Below are positions 8,192-17,244 of a stretch of DNA of 64,000 nucleotides, in pieces. Source of the DNA: Thermoanaerobacterium thermosaccharolyticum DSM 571 (GTDB lineage: Bacteria; Bacillota; Thermoanaerobacteria; Thermoanaerobacterales; Thermoanaerobacteraceae); the NCBI RefSeq assembly GCF_000145615.1, contig NC_014410.1:2715501-2779500 (forward strand), read 5' to 3'. The translations under genes were made by a program, and so were the position numbers. How positions within the stretch are numbered: position 1 is the first letter of the stretch; every line of letters begins with the position of its first letter. Below the pieces are notes generated by a model that worked only from the letters and a program-made list of their open reading frames with translations, did not search any database and was not told the origin of the DNA.

Positions 8192-10873
8192 GTTTCAATT
8201 CCAGTATGGTTAGATTAAATCGTGCAGGTGTGTCTTATATAGGGATTCAAATGTTGCCGTTTCAATTCCACTATGGTTAGATTAAATCCTGGCTGGAGCA
8301 TTTTGAACATGAGCCCCTCTCTCGTTTCAATTCCACTATGGTTAGATTAAATCTTACGTTATTGATCGTACTAGTTACACCATTTTTCAGTTTCAATTCC
8401 ACTATGGTTAGATTAAATCAATGGAACTCCAGTAACAAGCGGATTTACACTTGAAGTTTCAATTCCACTATGGTTAGATTAAATCACAAAATCAAGTAGG
8501 ACTGCATCAGGATTGATGGTAAGTTTCAATTCCACTATGGTTAGATTAAATCCTTGTCAGGGTAGACGGTAATTTTTTTTATATATGTGTTTCAATTCCA
8601 CTATGGTTAGATTAAATCCCATAACCTGACCATTAGAACCATCTTCTTTGTATGTGTTTCAATTCCACTATGGTTAGATTAAATCCGTGAGGGCACAAAA
8701 GAGCCAACATTAGCAAACTTGGTTTCAATTCCACTATGGTTAGATTAAATCTCCTGCTTCATTAACAATTGCTAATTGAGTAATGTTGTTTCAATTCCAC
8801 TATGGTTAGATTAAATCAGAACGTTAAAAACTTGTTATCAATTAATGGCGGAGTTTCAATTCCACTATGGTTAGATTAAATCTATCTTTTTCTGTGAGTT
8901 TATCCTGCACTATTTTTTCGTTTCAATTCCACTATGGTTAGATTAAATCTAATACAAGATGCAGCGCAAACAACATGGCAAGCTGGTTTCAATTCCACTA
9001 TGGTTAGATTAAATCCAGCAAAAGCAGCTTTCCATTTCAATGCCCTAAAAGGGTTTCAATTCCACTATGGTTAGATTAAATCTAATGAAACGATAGATAA
9101 AACTAATACTGCATAGAAGTTTCAATTCCACTATGGTTAGATTAAATCCTGTTGGTGATGCAGCTATATTGATTTCCAATTTTCGTTTCAATTCCACTAT
9201 GGTTAGATTAAATCTCTTTTTTATTGTTTTGAAAAATGTAAAGATATATATGTTTCAATTCCACTATGGTTAGATTAAATCTTTGTTTTTTGCTCCGTTT
9301 ATACGACAATTTGAACCGTTTCAATTCCACTATGGTTAGATTAAATCCGTCCAGAATATGCCATTGCCTTTCGTTTTTTTGTATAGTTTCAATTCCACTA
9401 TGGTTAGATTAAATCTCCGCCGACAAGCTGCGCAACCACAAGAACGTCATCGTTTCAATTCCACTATGGTTAGATTAAATCCTCGAATTTGACAAACCTA
9501 ATAATATCTCTACTTCAGTTTCAATTCCACTATGGTTAGATTAAATCCTCATGGTATTTTCGTTTCAGCCTTTCCGCATATTCGTTTCAATTCCACTATG
9601 GTTAGATTAAATCTTAGAATTAGAACTCTAAAGTTTTTTAATTGTGAAAGTTTCAATTCCACTATGGTTAGATTAAATCAACAAGTATGCAACAGACGAA
9701 TTCTTGTCTAAACTGGTTTCAATTCCACTATGGTTAGATTAAATCCATTGACTACATCGAAGTACCGCCGGAAATAGACTAGTTTCAATTCCACTATGGT
9801 TAGATTAAATCTAACAGCAATTAAAGACTTTGAAACATCATTTTCGTTTCAATTCCACTATGGTTAGATTAAATCTGGCTTTGTTGCTTTGGTACTAAAT
9901 TCTTTTTGTATGTTTCAATTCCACTATGGTTAGATTAAATCAATACATGCTTCTGCTGTAGTTCCACTTCCTATAAACGTTTCAATTCCACTATGGTTAG
10001 ATTAAATCTACAAGCCGGCTCTATGCCGGCTGCTTTTTTCCTGCTGTTTCAATTCCACTATGGTTAGATTAAATCCATTAATTTCAATCATCTCCTTTTT
10101 TGCTATGTAATGGTTTCAATTCCACTATGGTTAGATTAAATCGCTGTTGTTGGTGCTCATGATGACCGTGTCATGTCTTGTTTCAATTCCACTATGGTTA
10201 GATTAAATCGAACCTGTAGTAGAAGATAACACAAGTACAAAAGAGTTTCAATTCCACTATGGTTAGATTAAATCACATGTCAGATATCCGAATTGGATAC
10301 CTACTATTGAAAGTTTCAATTCCACTATGGTTAGATTAAATCCCAGCTATGGCTTGTTGACTTGCTACGTCCTCGACCAGTTTCAATTCCACTATGGTTA
10401 GATTAAATCCAGGTGATGGAGATCAAAAGACGATCTCGTATTCTTGTTTCAATTCCACTATGGTTAGATTAAATCTCAATAGATTCAGTGATAAATTTAG
10501 TAAGAGCAAAGTTTCAATTCCACTATGGTTAGATTAAATCCCTATTCTATGTCCGTCCAATACACCTAATTCAACGTAGTTTCAATTCCACTATGGTTAG
10601 ATTAAATCGCACTTTAAGGAATGCACCTAACCTCCACAGTGCCTTGTTTCAATTCCACTATGGTTAGATTAAATCGGGCGTATCGGAAATATTTCAAAGT
10701 GTATAAAATAGTTTCAATTCCACTATGGTTAGATTAAATCCAATTACGATTATTGGATTGGCTTTAATGAAATTGAGTTTCAATTCCACTATGGTTAGAT
10801 TAAATCGGAAATTTTATTTATTCTCTCCCCCATCCCGATTTTGGTTTCAATTCCACTATGGTTAGATTAAATC
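8192..10873 (-). CRISPR. CRISPR array, 41 repeats and 40 spacers
   Basis: Repeats of 30 bp begin GTTTCAATTCC and end ATTAAATC as written on the plus strand, with spacers of 34-38 bp (repeat starts from 8192 to 10844). Read on the minus strand the repeat ends in ATTGAAAC, the usual 8-nt crRNA 5' handle of Cas6-processed type I systems, so transcription runs right to left with the leader next to cas6. All repeats appear identical except the most distal one (8192), which carries C-to-G at position 12. No duplicated spacers were noticed. One spacer (10009-10045) contains the hairpin AGCCGGC-TCTAT-GCCGGCT. Two further repeats of the variant type are stranded at 3827 and 4864. Confidence 0.98.
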
Positions 10874-11114
10874 CCCCACGAAAATCGCATGAAAATACTT
10901 ACCTACTTAAATTCAATTTAACACAACATCAGTTATTTTTCAATACTTTTCAAGAAATCCAGTCCGTTTATTGACATTGTATAAAAATTCAATTTTCATC
11001 GTCTCTCCCTTTAGTAACAAAAAACAATAATCTTTTACATTATCAATTTCTTTGTCGACCTCCTATGTTTTTTACATCGAGAAATGTCGACAAAGATTAA
11101 TCTTTTATAATTAT
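10874..11114 (-). promoter_or_regulatory. CRISPR leader region
   Basis: 241 bases of AT-rich non-coding DNA between the newest repeat and cas6. The leader should hold the array promoter and the Cas1-Cas2 integration signals. A weak minus-strand candidate promoter is TTGAAA with TAAATT 17 bases on (around 10917-10945). I could not fix it with confidence. Confidence 0.6.
11049..11096. repeat. Inverted repeat downstream of cas6
   Basis: TCTTTGTCGAC (11049-11059) and its exact inverse (11086-11096) lie 19 bases past the cas6 stop codon. It could end the cas transcript or act as a protein site at the leader boundary. No T-run follows directly, so it is not called a terminator. Confidence 0.5.
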
Positions 11115-11870
11115 TCATTTTATTTTTTGTATCATTCCAAATCCAGCACTGTTCTTTTCCCCTAATCCACATTCGTATGCTACTTTTATTAAATCAGGAT
11201 TACCTGACATTGTAAAAGGTACCATATATCCTTTAACATAAACATTTTTGAATTTTATTCTCTTCCCATTAGGATTTTTCATATAATAATTTACATCAAA
11301 ATCTATGTTTATATTTAAATTATCTGGAAGCGTGTTATATAAAACATAGTATTTCTCAATTAAATTATTTTTTATATTTTCAATAAATCGAGAATCATGT
11401 AAAGGTAGATTTATACTTTTCCTCTTCCCATCAATTTCAATAGCGGTAGACATAACTATTGGAGATAAACATATAAATTTATCTTCTTTATTACTGAATT
11501 CCGGTTCTTTTAACATCTCCACACTCTTAATCCTAAATTGATAATCTTGTAATTTTAAAAACTCATTGTTTAATACTTCGGTCACAAAATTTAACATAAA
11601 CTCTTTTTTGGGAGAGGTTATGTATAGGTATGTTTCATCCAAAAACATTATCTCATCATCGATTATTTTGAGCTTTTTACTGCGCAATTGAGAAAAAGTA
11701 AATAACTTAAAAACTTTCTTTCCATATCTATATCCTTTTTCGTGAAGGTGTTCCGCAAATTCTCTATTCGCTTTTTTTAAAGTGTTATACACCCATCCAG
11801 ACAAAAAGTAATTATAATTTATATTTAAACTTTTATATTCTTCCGGCAATAATGTTATTTTTATCCTCAA
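11115..11870 (-). CDS. cas6: CRISPR RNA endonuclease Cas6
   Basis: 251 residues. The RAMP-type end signature ECGLGEKNSAGFGMI (the glycine-rich loop, near residues 233-247) is diagnostic, and the N-terminal ferredoxin-like start (MRIKITLLPEEYK...) fits. Cas6 cuts the long CRISPR transcript inside each repeat, leaving the 8-nt handle seen here as ATTGAAAC. It is the last gene of the cas operon, 10 bases after cas2, and lies next to the leader. A histidine within the first 45 residues (EHLHEKGY) could be catalytic; this is only a guess from position. Confidence 0.92.
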   Translation of the reverse strand: MRIKITLLPEEYKSLNINYNYFLSGWVYNTLKKANREFAEHLHEKGYRYGKKVFKLFTFSQLRSKKLKIIDDEIMFLDETYLYITSPKKEFMLNFVTEVLNNEFLKLQDYQFRIKSVEMLKEPEFSNKEDKFICLSPIVMSTAIEIDGKRKSINLPLHDSRFIENIKNNLIEKYYVLYNTLPDNLNINIDFDVNYYMKNPNGKRIKFKNVYVKGYMVPFTMSGNPDLIKVAYECGLGEKNSAGFGMIQKIK

Positions 11871-11880
11871 TCATATCACC

Positions 11881-12144
11881 TCATAAAATATTATCAGTAG
11901 AATTTTTCTCTATCCCTATTATTCTTTTCGATAGCCACTTTTGAGAACTAGCAGTATATATCAAAACTGAATCGCTTTTTAAATCCAAGTGCCCTTTAAA
12001 CCAAAAAATAATTCTATCTAACTGAGCCTCTGTTAATTCACCTTCAAACACAGAATTTTGCACCCAATTTAGATAAGTTTTCAAATATTTATTTACTTTT
12101 GCAACCTTTTTTTCATCAACATCATAAACTATAAGCACATACAC
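11881..12144 (-). CDS. cas2: CRISPR adaptation protein Cas2
   Basis: 87 residues, the usual Cas2 size. It begins MYVLIVYDVDEKKV, with the conserved Asp at residue 8 at the end of the first strand, followed by the helix YLKTYLNWVQNSVFEGEL, which matches the 'R/N-x-Q-x-S-V-F-E' core of the family. Cas2 dimers bridge two Cas1 dimers in the spacer-integration complex. The start lies one base after the cas1 stop codon, so translation is coupled. Confidence 0.95.
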   Translation of the reverse strand: MYVLIVYDVDEKKVAKVNKYLKTYLNWVQNSVFEGELTEAQLDRIIFWFKGHLDLKSDSVLIYTASSQKWLSKRIIGIEKNSTDNIL

Positions 12145-12145
12145 A

Positions 12146-13138
12146 TTACCACCACATCTTTAATGATTCATATTCTTCTTCATCTAATAAATGCTTAATA
12201 ATTTTATAACATTCAAGTCTTATAAGTCTTCTATAGCTTACACTTCTATTTAATTTGGGATGTTTTATAATTGTCCCTAATTTTTCTTCAAACTCTCTTT
12301 GAAATATAATTCTACCTTTATCATTTAGATAGCACATCTCTAAATCCTGATCAAAATGTTCTTCTCTTATCATTTTTTGATTTATTAAGCTAAAAATAAT
12401 CCTATCTATAATGATGGGTTTAAATATTTCACTTATATCAAGACTTAAAGAAAATCTTCTTTCGCCAGGCTCATGCAAATAGCTTACAGTCGGATTTAAC
12501 TGTGTATTATAAATCTCTGTAAGAACAATAGAATACATCATCGAATTTCCAAAGGAAATCAACGCATTTATGGGATTGTCTGGAGGATTCATTGTTCTAT
12601 TCTTAAATGCAAATTTCCCATCAATTATTGTTTCAAAAGCACAATAATATATATTTCTAATCCTGCCTTCGACACCCATGAGCTCATTTATTGTCTTGAC
12701 ATCCTTTAGGTTTTTTCTCTCATTCTCAATTCTTTCAACATATTCGTCTAGCCCTTCTTTTCTATTCGCATAATACTTAATGTTTTTTAATATATTGTGA
12801 CTAGCGCCATTAATAAGTTCCTTCGCGATTTTGAGTCTTTCATTCTCATCTTTGTATTTTTCCACTTGCTTAACTAGTAAAAAACCCGAAGGCAAATGTT
12901 CTCTTGGATAAAAACTTCCGGAATAATAGCCGTAATAATTAAATACGTGCACTGTTATATTGTTTTGTGCTAAAAAATTGATTGCTTTTGTATTAAAATC
13001 TATTTCTCCAAATAAAAATATTTCTTCTACATTGTTCACAGGTATAAACTTTTTCCCAAATGTTTCACTTTCAAAGAAAATGGTATTGTCTTTCCTGCTA
13101 AGTCGTCCACTTATATTTATATATATGCTTTTTTTCAT
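12146..13138 (-). CDS. cas1: CRISPR integrase Cas1
   Basis: 330 residues. Metal-binding residues are recognisable as Glu157 (MGVEGRIRN), His222 (YLHEPGERRFSL) and Asp234/Glu237 (LDISEIFKP). The N-terminal beta domain and the helical catalytic domain are both present and the length is normal. With Cas2 it integrates new spacers at the leader end of the array, and with Cas4 it selects pre-spacers next to a proper PAM. It starts 11 bases after the cas4 stop codon. Confidence 0.96.
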   Translation of the reverse strand: MKKSIYINISGRLSRKDNTIFFESETFGKKFIPVNNVEEIFLFGEIDFNTKAINFLAQNNITVHVFNYYGYYSGSFYPREHLPSGFLLVKQVEKYKDENERLKIAKELINGASHNILKNIKYYANRKEGLDEYVERIENERKNLKDVKTINELMGVEGRIRNIYYCAFETIIDGKFAFKNRTMNPPDNPINALISFGNSMMYSIVLTEIYNTQLNPTVSYLHEPGERRFSLSLDISEIFKPIIIDRIIFSLINQKMIREEHFDQDLEMCYLNDKGRIIFQREFEEKLGTIIKHPKLNRSVSYRRLIRLECYKIIKHLLDEEEYESLKMWW

Positions 13139-13149
13139 AAAATCACCTT

Positions 13150-13641
13150 CTAACTAAAACACAATTCATAATAGCTGCACTTTGTACAAACTCTACTTTT
13201 TACTATCGCCGGCGGTTTATCTGCAGATTTTATTTTATTGATTTCTTCGATTATCACTTTTATTTCATCTTCACTTTCCTCACTAAGATTAATTTCTTCT
13301 TTTGAATGGTTATCCATATAATGTAAGATCCCTGTAACATTTTCTATACCTTTTGTCTTTAAATAATAAATATAGTATAAAACTTGGTATTTCGTAGCTT
13401 CTTCCATAGCCTTACTCTTTTTGGTTTCGTGTATTTCCATCTGATTTTTAATAAAATCGATTTTTATCCGCCCATCTAGAAGAATCTCTTTATCTTCTCT
13501 TTGAAAACTTCTTTCATGAATAGCATTCCCTATGTCAACATAATCTGAATTATGTTCCATGTTTATGCCATGTGTGAAAAGCCATAATTTGTGCTTGCAG
13601 ACGAAATAATAATTTACCTCTGTACCCGTCGCTAAATCCAT
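13150..13641 (-). CDS. cas4: Cas4 nuclease (RecB-like, Fe-S)
   Basis: 163 residues, the short Cas4 form. Four cysteines that would bind the Fe-S cluster are at 15 (FVCKHKLW) and 152, 155 and 161 (CTKCSYYELC at the very C-terminus). The PD-(D/E)XK core is visible as GNAIHERSF, then RIKIDF and EIHETKKSK (E-x-K type). Cas4 trims pre-spacers and enforces PAM choice together with Cas1-Cas2. It heads the adaptation half of the operon and is separated from cas5 by a strong hairpin. Confidence 0.93.
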   Translation of the reverse strand: MDLATGTEVNYYFVCKHKLWLFTHGINMEHNSDYVDIGNAIHERSFQREDKEILLDGRIKIDFIKNQMEIHETKKSKAMEEATKYQVLYYIYYLKTKGIENVTGILHYMDNHSKEEINLSEESEDEIKVIIEEINKIKSADKPPAIVKSRVCTKCSYYELCFS

Positions 13642-13666
13642 AATATCACCTTACAAATTTCATACT

Positions 13667-13705
13667 GGGATATATGGTAAAGCATTTAGCTTTATCATAT
13701 ATCCC
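13667..13705. repeat. Intercistronic hairpin between cas5 and cas4
   Basis: A 17-bp stem with one mismatch (GGGATATATG... to ...CATATATCCC) and a 5-base loop fills half of the 74-base cas5-cas4 gap. It lacks a T-run on the minus strand, so it is more likely an RNA-stabilising or processing element, or a partial attenuator, dividing the interference and adaptation halves. Confidence 0.65.
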
Positions 13706-13715
13706 TCAGACAACA

Positions 13716-14432
13716 TCATTTTATTTTTCTCAGTAAAGTAAAATTTTTGTTTGCCCTATATTGCTCGTATTCAAAGCAATATATTTTGCTAACTCTTTTA
13801 GCTTTTTCTCCTGAATAAGAATTCATATTGGCGAATTTAGCCTCTTTATCAACATCATCCATTTTAAAAATTATCATATTTTTTCCATAATTATTTGATA
13901 CTATTTCATCAAAAATATAGCTGTAGCCTGGAGGTCTTTTATTATCATTGTACTCTTTTGCTTCAATGAACTGAAAAAAACTTCCTCTTTTTCCAAAGTA
14001 ATTTACCCTCATAAATAATGATTTAAGAAAATCTATGTCTTTTTTTTCTTTTATCTCAGTCTTTATCAGAATTTTTACCAAATTATTATAGTATACATAC
14101 TCCCTAAATCCAATTGTTGTTTTAAATGCATATCCCTCAATATCTTCTAAATTCACATTCTCCTTCTTTGTTTTTATCTCATATTTACTTTGATTTTTAA
14201 CAAAGCAATTATTTACACATATAAAATCCGGGAGGTTATAATGTATTTCCAAGTTTTTAATCATCTCAAATATATCATCATCAAAACTTTTAAAGGTTAT
14301 TGCCGCATTAATCAAAGCCATTTTAATTGAATACGGAGAAGGAGCTATCAAAGACTTTGCAGCGGGGTTTGTTGCATCACTTCTTCTCAATGAGAATAGA
14401 GAAGTCGGCTTATAAACAACCTCAAGAAGCAT
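13716..14432 (-). CDS. cas5: Cascade subunit Cas5
   Basis: 238 residues. The N-terminus (MLLEVVYKPTSLFSLRRSDATNPAAKSLIAPSPYSIKMAL) has the Cas5 look: a first beta strand, then the conserved 'S-x-x-x-P-S-P-x-x-x-K-x-A-L' segment that in the family contacts the 5' handle of crRNA. It lies between cas7 (21 bases upstream) and cas4 in the usual type I order. Cas5 caps the 5' end of the crRNA within the surveillance complex. Catalytic activity is not expected, since a separate cas6 exists. Confidence 0.85.
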   Translation of the reverse strand: MLLEVVYKPTSLFSLRRSDATNPAAKSLIAPSPYSIKMALINAAITFKSFDDDIFEMIKNLEIHYNLPDFICVNNCFVKNQSKYEIKTKKENVNLEDIEGYAFKTTIGFREYVYYNNLVKILIKTEIKEKKDIDFLKSLFMRVNYFGKRGSFFQFIEAKEYNDNKRPPGYSYIFDEIVSNNYGKNMIIFKMDDVDKEAKFANMNSYSGEKAKRVSKIYCFEYEQYRANKNFTLLRKIK

Positions 14433-14453
14433 AAATTATCTTCCCTTTCATTT

Positions 14454-15419
14454 CTAATTATTTGCTCCCAACTCATATGGTTCATAATTTTGTATCAAAT
14501 CAGTCATAATTTCAGTGAACTCTGACAAAGTATTGAACTCTATCACTCTAATTGAACTTTTCTCTAATTTATTAATATTTTCTGCTATAGCTTTTATTTC
14601 ATTTGTATATGTATCATTTAATGGACTTATAGTTGGAGCAGGAACCGTACTATTTGAAATCGCAATAACCCCTTTGAAAGAAATAATGTGGGGATCTTGG
14701 GTATTTCTCATAGCACCATTAGGTTTAATAAATGTGTACATTATGGATTGCAAAAAAGCTTTATATCTTTCGCATCTTTGAATCGCATCAATAGCATATG
14801 TTCTTGATATCTCATTATAACCTATTCTATATATATCATAATTAGATACTAAAGCATAAATGCCAGAATTGGCAGGTCTATGAAATATATTTTGTCCTTG
14901 ATTTGCTGATTCATCGTTACTTTTATTTCCTGCATTTGCTACTAACTTGACATGGAAAAAGGTATCCGTTTTTACCTTTTCAGGTATTCCTATCAACCAG
15001 CCAAATTCTGCTGCTGACTTTCTCGGTAAATTTTTATTATTATTGGTTATCAAGATGCCTTCCAAATCATCTATGACACATTTATTAACTAACATGTCCA
15101 AAATCTCTTCATCTTTTTTGTCCTTTGTTTCTTCTGTAAAGGTTTTGTCGCCACTTATCCTATTTGCATCAAAAACCTTACACTTCTCACAAAGCGGAAG
15201 CCCTTTTTCTATTGATATATGATACAAATGTTCGGCTTGGATATGTTTTAACATGTCTCCGCTAACTGCATTTACAGTGAAAATTTTCCCATCTTCATTC
15301 ACAATTGTAACTTCCCGAGTCAAAACTTGATTCCCTTCTCCTCCTTCATTATTTAATGAATGCATATTGAGTCCTAATTCTCCGCAAATCGATAACGAAG
15401 AAATAAAGTTTTTATCCAT
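14454..15419 (-). CDS. cas7: Cascade backbone subunit Cas7 (DevR/Csa2-like)
   Basis: 321 residues from the ATG at 15419 (MDKNFISS), which has an AAGGAG site upstream; a longer frame overlapping cas8 lacks a convincing start. The N-terminal run SLSICGELGLNMHSLNNEGG, followed by TREVTIV and NAVSGDMLKHIQ, fits the Cas7 families of DevR/Csa2 type. Cas7 polymerises along the crRNA spacer. The start lies 19 bases after the cas8 stop codon. The resemblance is nearer to I-A/DevR-type Cas7 than to E. coli CasC, leaving the subtype open between I-A and I-B. Confidence 0.85.
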   Translation of the reverse strand: MDKNFISSLSICGELGLNMHSLNNEGGEGNQVLTREVTIVNEDGKIFTVNAVSGDMLKHIQAEHLYHISIEKGLPLCEKCKVFDANRISGDKTFTEETKDKKDEEILDMLVNKCVIDDLEGILITNNNKNLPRKSAAEFGWLIGIPEKVKTDTFFHVKLVANAGNKSNDESANQGQNIFHRPANSGIYALVSNYDIYRIGYNEISRTYAIDAIQRCERYKAFLQSIMYTFIKPNGAMRNTQDPHIISFKGVIAISNSTVPAPTISPLNDTYTNEIKAIAENINKLEKSSIRVIEFNTLSEFTEIMTDLIQNYEPYELGANN

Positions 15420-15438
15420 TTCCCATTCTCCTTCCTTT

Positions 15439-15876
15439 TTAACCATTAATCTCATCAAGTTCATTATTTTCATCTTCTGCCAGTTCATCTTCTTTTTCTT
15501 TCCTGTCAAGTGAATATCCAAAGGCACACAATAATTTACCTATTAACGATGGGTTATCATATTCATCAATTAATTTCACCAAATCTTCTAAATCTTGTTG
15601 CTTTATTGTAGCTCTAACTTTCCCTTTATCTTTCTCAGCCATTTTAGCTGTCTCTTGATTATATGATACAATAAATTCTGACAAAAATTCTATCAAGTCT
15701 TCTTTATAGGCTGATTTCCTCAACAATTCCTGAGCAAGTCCATACCTAATATCATATTTTTGTTGCCCTTTGCTCTTTGCGTATTGTTCCGAGATTGTGG
15801 ATTTGCGTATAGCTTTAGCAATATTCCTAAAGCCCTGATTTTGTAGTATTTCTGATATTTTGCTATCAGTTTTCAA
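15439..15876 (-). CDS. Candidate internally translated small subunit (Cas11-like) within cas8
   Basis: Inside cas8, a strong Shine-Dalgarno GGAGGTG (15889-15883) is followed, 8 bases after GGAGG, by an in-frame TTG at 15876. The product would be the last 145 residues of Cas8 (about 17 kDa), starting LKTDSKISEILQNQGF and ending with an acidic tail. Helical content and size fit a Cascade small subunit, and no separate csa5/cas11 gene exists in this operon. Internal translation of Cas11 from cas8 is established for I-B, I-C and I-D systems. Here it is an inference from the ribosome site. Confidence 0.5.
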   Translation of the reverse strand: MKTDSKISEILQNQGFRNIAKAIRKSTISEQYAKSKGQQKYDIRYGLAQELLRKSAYKEDLIEFLSEFIVSYNQETAKMAEKDKGKVRATIKQQDLEDLVKLIDEYDNPSLIGKLLCAFGYSLDRKEKEDELAEDENNELDEING

Positions 15877-17244
15877 CAAAAACACCTCCATCAATTTTTC
15901 ACTAAAAGGTTTAGTAAAATAATTTTTCTTTGCGATCTGCTCCATTAGAAAGATTGAATATTGTCCTATGAAGTTGTAAAAATAATCCATATCAGATGTC
16001 GTTAAAAACTGTCTATATGTTTTAAGTAAAGAAATTATATTACCACTTTCATCTTGATCTGAAATAGAGTTTCGTATATTATTGATGATCTTTAAATGTT
16101 CATCAATTATCTCTATCCAATCTTTTACCTCTTTATCTGAATTTATCTCTATAAACAAAGGCAGTTCAATAAACGAAATATTAGTAGGCGAATTGGCATT
16201 CCCCATATTTTTGAAATAAACTGTATAAAATCCTTTTATCTCATCGTGCGGACGATATCCATTTAAAAATTTTCTATTGCTTTTATACTCTTCCCTATGT
16301 TGGATTAACTCTTTCGCCATCAAAAGAACAGAATTGATGTCTAACCTTATAGACGTATTTCCCTTCAAAAGTTTCTTAAATTCGTTAAATATTTTTTTGC
16401 TTATATCCCAATCCAAATTATTTACATCGAATACATAAACTTTATTGTCCCACTTTTGTTTAGCTATTTGTACAGGTTTTATAACCATAGAAGTGAAACT
16501 TCCAGCAATTTTTAAACACTCTTGCAGCCAAAATCCATCGACGGATTTTGGAGTTATGTCATTACTTTTTTGAGGATGTGCCCCTTTAACCATTGACGGA
16601 TTATATAGCTGTAAACTATTTACTTTTTCTATATTTTTTATTTTTCTTTTCTTTTTCAAATCCGATATTATTGCTTTTGCTTCTTCAATGTTGTTAGTTG
16701 TATCAGAATATAGTCTTAATACCACATCAATAATATTTTGGAAACTATCCTTGTTATCGTATAAATTAAAATATGCTTTTTTATACATATCAAGTGCTTT
16801 AAACTGATTTATGCCTGTTATAACATCCAATTCTTTTATTGGCTTATCTTCATAATTTTTAATTTTTTTATCTAATTCAGCTAATATAGATTTTGCATCA
16901 GGTAAACTTTTGGCTTTTTTCTTTTCTTCATTTATTTTTTTAAGATAATCATTATATCTATTCTTTCTTTCTTTTTCCTCTTCTAAATCGATATAATTTT
17001 TAATTCCTTTTTCTATCACTTCCTTATCATCTTTTTTCTTTAAATAAGGAAATAAATCAAAGTATCTGATTTCAGAAAGTTCCATATCTTTTACATCAAG
17101 TTCATAGTAAATACCTTTATCAATAATTGATATTTTTGCCTTCTCATGAGTAAGTCCTAAAATCAATTCTGCCAGTCCATAAGCCTCCAACGCGTTTGAA
17201 TATGTTCCGCTTTCTTTCAATACATAATATTTTTTATCTGTCAT
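15439..17244 (-). CDS. cas8: Large Cascade subunit, Cas8-like
   Basis: About 601 residues from ATG 17244 (MTDKKYYVL), which has GGAAGGAGGTG upstream; GTG 17256 lies inside that ribosome site and is less likely. Position between cas3 and cas7 and overall size identify it as the large subunit, which recognises the PAM and recruits Cas3. The sequence is highly diverged: a lysine- and glutamate-rich helical region (residues 90-230) is followed by a better conserved C-terminal region with 'NIAKAIRKSTISEQYAKSKG' and 'YDIRYGLAQELL', which reads like a small-subunit domain. No zinc cysteines are present. I cannot assign a Cas8 subfamily. It overlaps the end of cas3 by 11 bases. Confidence 0.75.
   Translation of the reverse strand: MTDKKYYVLKESGTYSNALEAYGLAELILGLTHEKAKISIIDKGIYYELDVKDMELSEIRYFDLFPYLKKKDDKEVIEKGIKNYIDLEEEKERKNRYNDYLKKINEEKKKAKSLPDAKSILAELDKKIKNYEDKPIKELDVITGINQFKALDMYKKAYFNLYDNKDSFQNIIDVVLRLYSDTTNNIEEAKAIISDLKKKRKIKNIEKVNSLQLYNPSMVKGAHPQKSNDITPKSVDGFWLQECLKIAGSFTSMVIKPVQIAKQKWDNKVYVFDVNNLDWDISKKIFNEFKKLLKGNTSIRLDINSVLLMAKELIQHREEYKSNRKFLNGYRPHDEIKGFYTVYFKNMGNANSPTNISFIELPLFIEINSDKEVKDWIEIIDEHLKIINNIRNSISDQDESGNIISLLKTYRQFLTTSDMDYFYNFIGQYSIFLMEQIAKKNYFTKPFSEKLMEVFLLKTDSKISEILQNQGFRNIAKAIRKSTISEQYAKSKGQQKYDIRYGLAQELLRKSAYKEDLIEFLSEFIVSYNQETAKMAEKDKGKVRATIKQQDLEDLVKLIDEYDNPSLIGKLLCAFGYSLDRKEKEDELAEDENNELDEING

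Noticed and set aside
10874-11114. A tracrRNA or small antisense RNA in the leader region
   Set aside because: No stretch complementary to the repeat was seen, and a type I system with Cas6 does not need one.
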